Shown here one piece after another: positions 61,301 to 64,000 of a stretch of 64,000 nucleotides of DNA (within the stretch, counting starts at the first letter, position 1; every line of letters starts with the position of its first letter). Location: positions 1 through 64,000 of the forward strand of contig NW_024882036.1 of assembly GCF_019059575.1 (NCBI RefSeq), given 5' to 3'. Made by a program: the position numbers and the translations under genes. The DNA is from Amphibalanus amphitrite. Lineage: Eukaryota > Arthropoda > Thecostraca > Balanomorpha > Balanidae. The notes below the pieces were generated by a model. That model was not told the origin of the DNA, made no database searches, and worked only from the letters and a program-made list of their open reading frames with translations.

Positions 61301-63879
61301 TAAAATTATTAGCATTTTGGCTTGTTCACCTTTTGGGCTCTGGCCGCCGTCTTACGTGTCAGATCAGGCTCAATTTTTGTTTACACACTCGTGAACAGAT
61401 GCTTTAAATACCCTGAGGGTACCAAACTTGTACTATGATTTTCAGGTCAGGGTCAGGTCATCACAGGTCACGGAAATATTATATCGTACGTCGGTCACGT
61501 GATAAATGTTTTATGGTCCATTTAGGCCACAGATTTCGAATTTGATGTCGTCTAAGTCATTCGAGGTCATTTTGAGTCGAGTTCAGCTTAGGTCAGGTCA
61601 CTTTCAGGTCAAAAAAGGTCAAATTTTGAAGTTAAGATTTTTGAACAAAAAAGGTGTCTATTAGATGCAGTTTGAGCTCAGGAACACGATAGTGCTATTT
61701 ATATTGATGTACGATGTCAAATACGTACTGAAAATTGATTGGAAAAATTAATAATTGAGAATTTTTTGCAATAATGCATATAACTTGGCCATTTTTGAAA
61801 ATATTTAGCTAAAACTTGCTAGAGTAAGTCATAAGCATGCGTTCTATCACATATATTCCGTTTTTTTCGAAAAGTCAAAAAAAAAGAAAAAAATATGAAA
61901 AAAAAATTTGAATTTTACTTTATAAAACTTTCAAAATTTTGAAAATCCAAGATAGCAGTTTGATAGCGAAGTCTATTCTGAGTCATTTCATGCAAAGAAA
62001 TTGGATCTAGCTTAAACACTGAGCTCTTGGGAGCGATTGCCGTGGTTCAATGTTTTGCGTCGAAATCGGCCGAACATGACGTCACTCTGACGTCATTTCC
62101 GGCCGACCTATGGTAGCTACGAAGTTCATATTTTGACAGAAGGTGTCAAATTGATGCAGCCGAAGGTACTGAAAGTTTGGCGTCGATACGTCAAGCGGTT
62201 CGGAAGTTATTGCAGAAAAACGGGAGGGGGGCTATGAATAGCCCCCCCCCCCCCCCCCCAGTGGGGCGCGAGTTGAAGCCTTTGGGAGAATTCTCTTTGG
62301 ATACCCGCTATCAACTAGAAGCCCCCAGAGCTATCCTATACTTCTCTCTTTCCCTGTTTGAAGAATTCCTGATCGCACGGCTAAACTGATTCCTGGCAAT
62401 GTTGTGCTTGGTCGCTGTTGGGTGGGCCGATTTGTAATGGAGGACAAATCCCTGAGTTCGTGGGATTAATGAAAAATTCAGTTTCAATCTTCGCCAAATT
62501 GTCGTCGCTGGTAACAGTAAGCAGCGTTTCTAAAAATGGCACCCCAGATTGTCCCCCGGAGTGTTCGAGGGTAAAACATAGGGTCGGATGCAGGGAGTTC
62601 AAATTGGCCACAAACTCTATGAGTGACTGCTGAGTGCTGACCATGCGTCCAAATCCCCGAGGAAAAGGTCAATGATCCCTCACCTATTCATACTCGCTGT
62701 TTTCCTCGCAAAAACACCTAACTCGATTAATATTTTAGAGCGTCCCAGTTTGTTAGTATCCCCATGGGAACCGAATGCACCACAAGACGTGTGCTAACAG
62801 CGTGCGGTGAAACAGGATCTCTGGAATGTGGACCAAGGCTTAGCCGGTCCCGTAGCTCAGTTGGTTAGAGCGTTGGACTCCGCGTGGTGAGAGCACGCGT
62901 TCCCGGTTATGACAGTCCGGGTACGAAGCGCGACGGGCGCTCGACATTTATGGGCCTCCTGACAGGTATGGTTGCGGTTGGTGGCAGGCCGTAGCCAGGC
63001 GAAGTCAGCGAGGGGACCGGCCGTGCGCGGCTTTGTGCGCACGTTAAAACTTTGGACACTAAATTCTGCCATAGAATCGGAATTGCGCGATCGGAGGGTA
63101 GAGGGCAGGGTCATCGCAACAAGCTACGCTTAGCGGTGGCTCTGTCCTTGTGAATCCTTCCCATCAAAAGGTTCGGACTAAATTTATAAAAAAAGGCTGT
63201 GACGTTATTGGCATTTCACTCAGAATGCTACTGTGATGTCGGAGGTCGTAATTAACTCACTGTCGCAGGTCGTAACTCACTCACGGCTGTGACATCAGGG
63301 CCTCGTTTCATAAAGCGAGTCCGTAACTTACGCCGGTTTTTTGTCTTGAATTGCAAGTGCATGTGAAGTGATGCCGATAGTTTGAATCGTTGAATTTATT
63401 TATCTTGCAAGCAAGAACAGAAGAGAGTAGGGGAAATAAATTTAGCGCTTGACATGCACTTGCAATACAAGACCAAAAACCGGCGTCAGCTACGCACTCG
63501 CTTTATGAAACGAGGCCCTGAAGTCGTAATTCACGCAAGGCTGTGATGTCCGAGCTCGTAATTCGCTCAATGTCGTAGGACGCAACTCACTCACTGTCGG
63601 CGGTCGTAACTCACTCACCACGGCTGTGATGTGGTCGTAACTCACTCACCACGGCTGTGATGTCGGCGGTCGTAGCACACTCACCACGGCTGTGATGTGG
63701 TCATAACACACTCACCACGGCTGTGATGTCGGAGCTGGGGTGCTGCGTCTGGTGCGGTCGGATCTGGACGTCTCTGTCTCCACCGGACAGCGAGACCACG
63801 GTCACAGCCGAGAGCGTGGTGTTGCGCCGCGCTGCCCAGAACGACTCCACCCAGCCGTAGTAGCTCACCATCGCCAGAT
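46387..63879 (-). CDS. PGAP1: PGAP1-like GPI inositol-deacylase, fifteen exons, N-terminus off the window
   Basis: Exons in transcription order, all phase-compatible: 63879-63716, 60067-59894, 59580-59472, 58084-57931, 57706-57562, 55348-55199, 54357-54230, 53629-53510, 53126-52914, 52480-52295, 49516-49391, 48554-48392, 47959-47814, 47307-47206 and 46759-46387 (stop). They encode ~816 residues. PGAP1 removes the inositol-linked acyl chain from GPI-anchored proteins in the ER membrane. Diagnostic segments include a VSLSGGDRDVQIR stretch, then VPGVWASADHQCIVWCRQL followed by RALFDLVSADTRQITTDP, and HERGYTHVVVIVRP. The middle exons are the lumenal domain. From 53126 onward hydrophobic segments alternate with short loops (multi-pass membrane half). 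The lipase GxSxG motif should lie upstream, outside the window. Exon 49516-49391 adds an Asp/Gly-rich loop and has a weak donor (GTGCTG). The C-terminus has a Glu/Gln-rich repeat tail not expected in the family. Confidence 0.92.
46760..47020 (-). repeat. Acceptor/exon-start duplications upstream of PGAP1 last exon
   Basis: On the minus strand the real acceptor TACGTTCACAG followed by GGCCGGTTACCGCGCTGTGG (46759) is preceded by a copy at ~46775-46835 (ATATTTACAG, AGCCGGTTACCGCGCTGTGG). A more diverged copy lies at ~46985-47030 (TGTTTACAG, TGCTGGTTACACAGCG). The intervening DNA is GGTCTGTGGTCTGA-type repeat. Confidence 0.85.
47640..47813 (-). repeat. Exon-end/donor duplications after PGAP1 exon 47959-47814
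   Basis: On the minus strand the exon end CTGGTCCAGGACGCGCAG and donor GTCAGTAG at 47814 are followed by a second copy ~90 bp further (again GCGCAG-GTCAGTAG). A third copy has the donor changed (GCGCAC). The spacers are near-identical GTGTATGCGGGGGAGGG-type sequence. Confidence 0.9.
47960..48290 (-). repeat. 66-bp in-frame acceptor minisatellite upstream of PGAP1 exon 47959-47814
   Basis: Four full units plus a partial one. On the minus strand each unit reads TGTTACGGACAG then GTGTTCCAGAGTTACGA, the same acceptor and exon start as the real exon. The unit is 66 bp (one copy 63 bp), both multiples of three, and is open in the exon's own frame for all copies. Skipping to an upstream acceptor would insert 21-22 residues per unit (VFQSYDRCYPAV plus a Cys-rich part) without a frameshift. 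Confidence 0.92.
50475..50903. mobile_element. Foldback MITE with ~170-bp inverted arms
   Basis: The left end GGTGCTGGAAATGAGGCCGC and the right end, read on the other strand, GGTGCTGAAAATGAGGCCGC continue as near-perfect inverted copies for roughly 170 bp. Both arms reach GAGATGCAAAGTT and the ATAGTCACACGA region, leaving a ~90-bp centre. Copy A of the host element lacks it at the same place, which shows the insertion. I cannot define the target duplication. Confidence 0.8.
51539..51678. mobile_element. ~140-bp MITE with 17-bp inverted ends
   Basis: GGGTGGTGTTTCACCGG at 51539 and its reverse complement CCGGTGAAACACCACCC at 51662-51678. Copy A of the host element reads straight through (AACAGGATACCACC near 37098), so this is an insertion. 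The family is unassigned. Confidence 0.7.
52727..52913 (-). repeat. 21-bp donor-containing minisatellite after PGAP1 exon 53126-52914
   Basis: About eight units of 21 bp. On the minus strand each is GTCAGTACCGGTCACCGCTG plus G, starting with GTCAGT just like the true donor (CTCGG-GTCAGTACC). The unit encodes an open seven-residue repeat (STGHRWV), so intron retention would be translated for some distance before a stop. Confidence 0.92.
53690..53722 (-). repeat. Acceptor duplication upstream of PGAP1 exon 53629-53510
   Basis: On the minus strand ATATATCTTGCAG-CGGCACC at ~53700-53722 repeats ATATATTTGGCAG-CGGTACT of the real acceptor 91 bp downstream, including the start of the exon in diverged form (CCAGTGTG further on). 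Confidence 0.7.
54365..54910 (-). repeat. Intronic minisatellite: acceptor copies plus AGGTCA repeats
   Basis: Upstream of PGAP1 exon 54357-54230, the acceptor and exon start (minus: CTGTCCCCAG-TCTCTGACGGAG) recur in diverged form near 54695-54735 and 54880-54905. Between them run many ~10-20-bp repeats of CAGAGGTCATCAGAGGTCA type, with at least fifteen AGGTCA or AGGTCAC half-sites on the plus strand. Confidence 0.8.
55349..55545 (-). repeat. ~60-bp acceptor minisatellite upstream of PGAP1 exon 55348-55199
   Basis: On the minus strand the acceptor CCCCCTCCGTCAG and exon start GTGACGGTGGACTGTGACG occur three more times upstream of the real one, with C-run spacers of varying length. The true copy is identified because only it continues into the homologous coding sequence (DCDVSRHSDRQL...). 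Confidence 0.88.
55567..56704. mobile_element. hAT-like non-autonomous element with 8-bp target duplication
   Basis: The ends are CAGGGTTGG and CCAACCCTG, with GGTCAGAG duplicated at 55559-55566 and 56705-56712. Subterminal TTAAACCGGCTTAAA and GCCAGCCGGTTTAA motifs repeat at both ends. The ~1 kb interior is AT-rich and non-coding. It sits in a PGAP1 intron. Confidence 0.9.
57465..57561 (-). repeat. ~20-bp donor minisatellite after PGAP1 exon 57706-57562
   Basis: On the minus strand the donor is GAGCAG-GTCAGTGGGTCAGTGG, followed by about four copies of GGGGGGTCATCAGGTCAGTG. Each copy regenerates CAG-GTCAGTG, an equally good donor. Confidence 0.9.
58790..59030. repeat. GC-rich minisatellite and GGAGTC hexamer tract in PGAP1 intron
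   Basis: 58790-58965 is a run of ~21-bp repeats of GGACCCGGGCCGGTCCCCGC. 58988-59028 is (GGAGTC)n. Both give long Pro/Gly or Ser/Glu frames by composition only. I find no exon here. Confidence 0.85.
59356..59471 (-). repeat. Exon-end/donor duplication after PGAP1 exon 59580-59472
   Basis: On the minus strand GGCGAGTGGAAACAGTACGC through CACACTGCAG-GTAAAGACC (donor at 59472) is repeated ~110 bp downstream as GGCGAGTGGAAACAATACGC through CACCGCAG-GTACGGACC. The duplicated piece covers about 50 bp of coding sequence and carries its own good donor. Confidence 0.88.
59846..59893 (-). repeat. Exon-end/donor duplication after PGAP1 exon 60067-59894
   Basis: On the minus strand CACCACTTTGTGCAG-GTGAGGCGG (donor at 59894) is followed by CACCACTTTATGCAG-GTGAGGGGG about 35 bp later. 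Both are intact GT donors. Confidence 0.85.
60849..62276 (+). mobile_element. TTAA-type non-autonomous element copy 3
   Basis: TTAA (60849-60852) is followed by CCCGCGCCCCACTGGGG. The right end reads CCCCAGTGGGGCGCGAG then TTGA, a one-base-degenerate target copy. Subterminal hairpins pair a G-run and a C-run around GCTCTTCATAGC (left) and GCTATGAATAGC (right, ~62224-62258). The interior is non-coding with AGGTCA clusters at 61,033-61,050, 61,443-61,475 and 61,563-61,620. A SINE is inserted at 61071-61304. Confidence 0.75.
61071..61304 (+). mobile_element. tRNA-derived SINE with (AAAT)n tail
   Basis: The head is a well-preserved tRNA-like sequence: A box TGGCGCAGTTGG and B box GGGTTCGATCCCC, ending GTGCCGCC. 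It is followed by a ~120-bp unrelated body and a tail of six or seven AAAT/ATAA repeats (61275-61304). Internal RNA polymerase III boxes plus a simple tail define a SINE. The left flank AAAATTGACTTAG and right flank AAAATTATTAGC may be a degraded target duplication. Confidence 0.85.
62846..63196 (+). mobile_element. tRNA-derived SINE, copy 2 (plus strand)
   Basis: The head GGTCCCGTAGCTCAGTTGG (A-box region) is followed by GTTGGACTCCGCGTGGTGAG, then a degraded B box (CCGGGTACGAAGC), a shared body and an A-run at 63187-63194. It matches 36139-36484 in reverse complement over its whole length. It is not a functional tRNA gene, because the B box is mutated and the spacing is wrong. Confidence 0.8.
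63230..63715 (-). repeat. ~34-bp donor minisatellite after PGAP1 exon 63879-63716
   Basis: On the minus strand the exon end and donor ACATCACAGCCGTG-GTGAGTG (63716) is repeated in the intron at ~63612-63635, ~63644-63668 and ~63678-63702. More diverged copies lie at ~63530-63600 and 63230-63295. The unit is roughly TCACAGCCGTGGTGAGTGAG plus TTACGACC. Most copies keep GTGAGT or GTGTGC. Confidence 0.88.
63296..63520. mobile_element. MITE with ~50-bp inverted ends
   Basis: CAGGGCCTCGTTTCATAAAG at the left and the reverse complement CTTTATGAAACGAGGCCCTG at the right, with inverted homology continuing through CCGGTTTTT and TTGCAAGTGCATGT. It is inserted in the donor minisatellite of the PGAP1 intron. 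I cannot define a target duplication because the flanks are themselves repetitive. Confidence 0.8.
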
Positions 63880-64000
63880 CTGACGCCAGAGACACGGACG
63901 GTGAGTTTGTTGTCAGAGATTGGCCATGGTGGTATTTGTTCAGGCAGCGAGCGTTCGTATTCATATTGGTGGGATCCGACCACACTGTGCTATTACCGCC

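Larger units (their letters stand above)
60428..62700 (-). pseudogene. Penelope-like retroelement relic, split by a TTAA-type element
   Basis: On the minus strand 62672-62280 reads, across frameshifts, a degraded YVDD-like stretch, then FVANLNSLHPTLCFTLEH, GVPFLETLLTV and FFINPTNSGIC. This is the order seen in the C-terminal part of Penelope-like reverse transcriptases. Further fragments (GYPKRILPKA near 62290, LPYVDEEFCYAKFR near 60740-60790) continue the pattern on both sides of the insertion 60853-62272. Near 60480-60520 a GACGAAGGCTTGTAGACGAA-like stretch is similar to terminal parts of such elements. The reading frame is broken in several places and I see no intact ORF. Confidence 0.6.

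Noticed and set aside
62846..62940. Functional tRNA gene
   Set aside because: The B box is mutated, the A-B spacing is too long, and the same sequence recurs as the head of a dispersed SINE at 36139-36484.
63296..63520. hAT assignment for the 225-bp MITE from its CAGGG...CCCTG ends
   Set aside because: The flanks do not show an 8-bp duplication, so I left the superfamily open.

Overview
This is eukaryotic nuclear DNA from an invertebrate animal. It has short, GC-rich coding exons with GT-AG introns, two recognisable animal genes, and dense nested mobile elements. An arthropod, perhaps a crustacean, is my guess from the overall style of the repeats. The sequence itself does not prove the taxon.

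Layout. (1) Positions 1-16,200 hold two large arrays of one ~152-bp satellite in opposite orientations (1-6771 and 7584-16068), separated by an ~0.8 kb non-satellite spacer. Every unit carries a cluster of five AGGTCA nuclear-receptor half-sites. (2) Positions 16,324-27,561 are a short TTAA-flanked DNA element split by a 10.35 kb element with 2.8 kb terminal direct repeats (TGTGA...TCACA, 4-bp target duplication CCAC). (3) Positions 27,562-33,956 are mostly AT-rich non-coding DNA with a LINE-like 3' end and one cysteine-rich coding relic. (4) Positions 33,957-38,273 are a Russian-doll insertion: a TTAA-type element interrupted by a TA-flanked element, which itself holds another TTAA-type element, a tRNA-derived SINE and a hAT-like MITE. 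(5) Positions 38,677-44,181 (+) are a complete ten-exon MALT1-type paracaspase gene. (6) Positions 46,387-63,879 (-) are fifteen in-phase exons of PGAP1 (GPI inositol-deacylase). The N-terminal catalytic part lies beyond the window edge. The introns hold hAT-like, TA-flanked, Penelope-like and SINE insertions.

The two genes converge and are 2.2 kb apart. MALT1 belongs to NF-kB signalling and PGAP1 to GPI-anchor remodelling in the endoplasmic reticulum, so I see no functional link between them.

The most unusual signal is shared by both genes. At a large fraction of their introns, the exact splice junction (exon end plus donor, or acceptor plus exon start) is repeated in tandem inside the adjacent intron, which produces rows of decoy splice sites. 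In PGAP1 one such array has a 66-bp unit that is open and in frame with its exon. The second striking signal is the recurrence of AGGTCA clusters in the satellite, in TTAA-type elements and in an intronic minisatellite.
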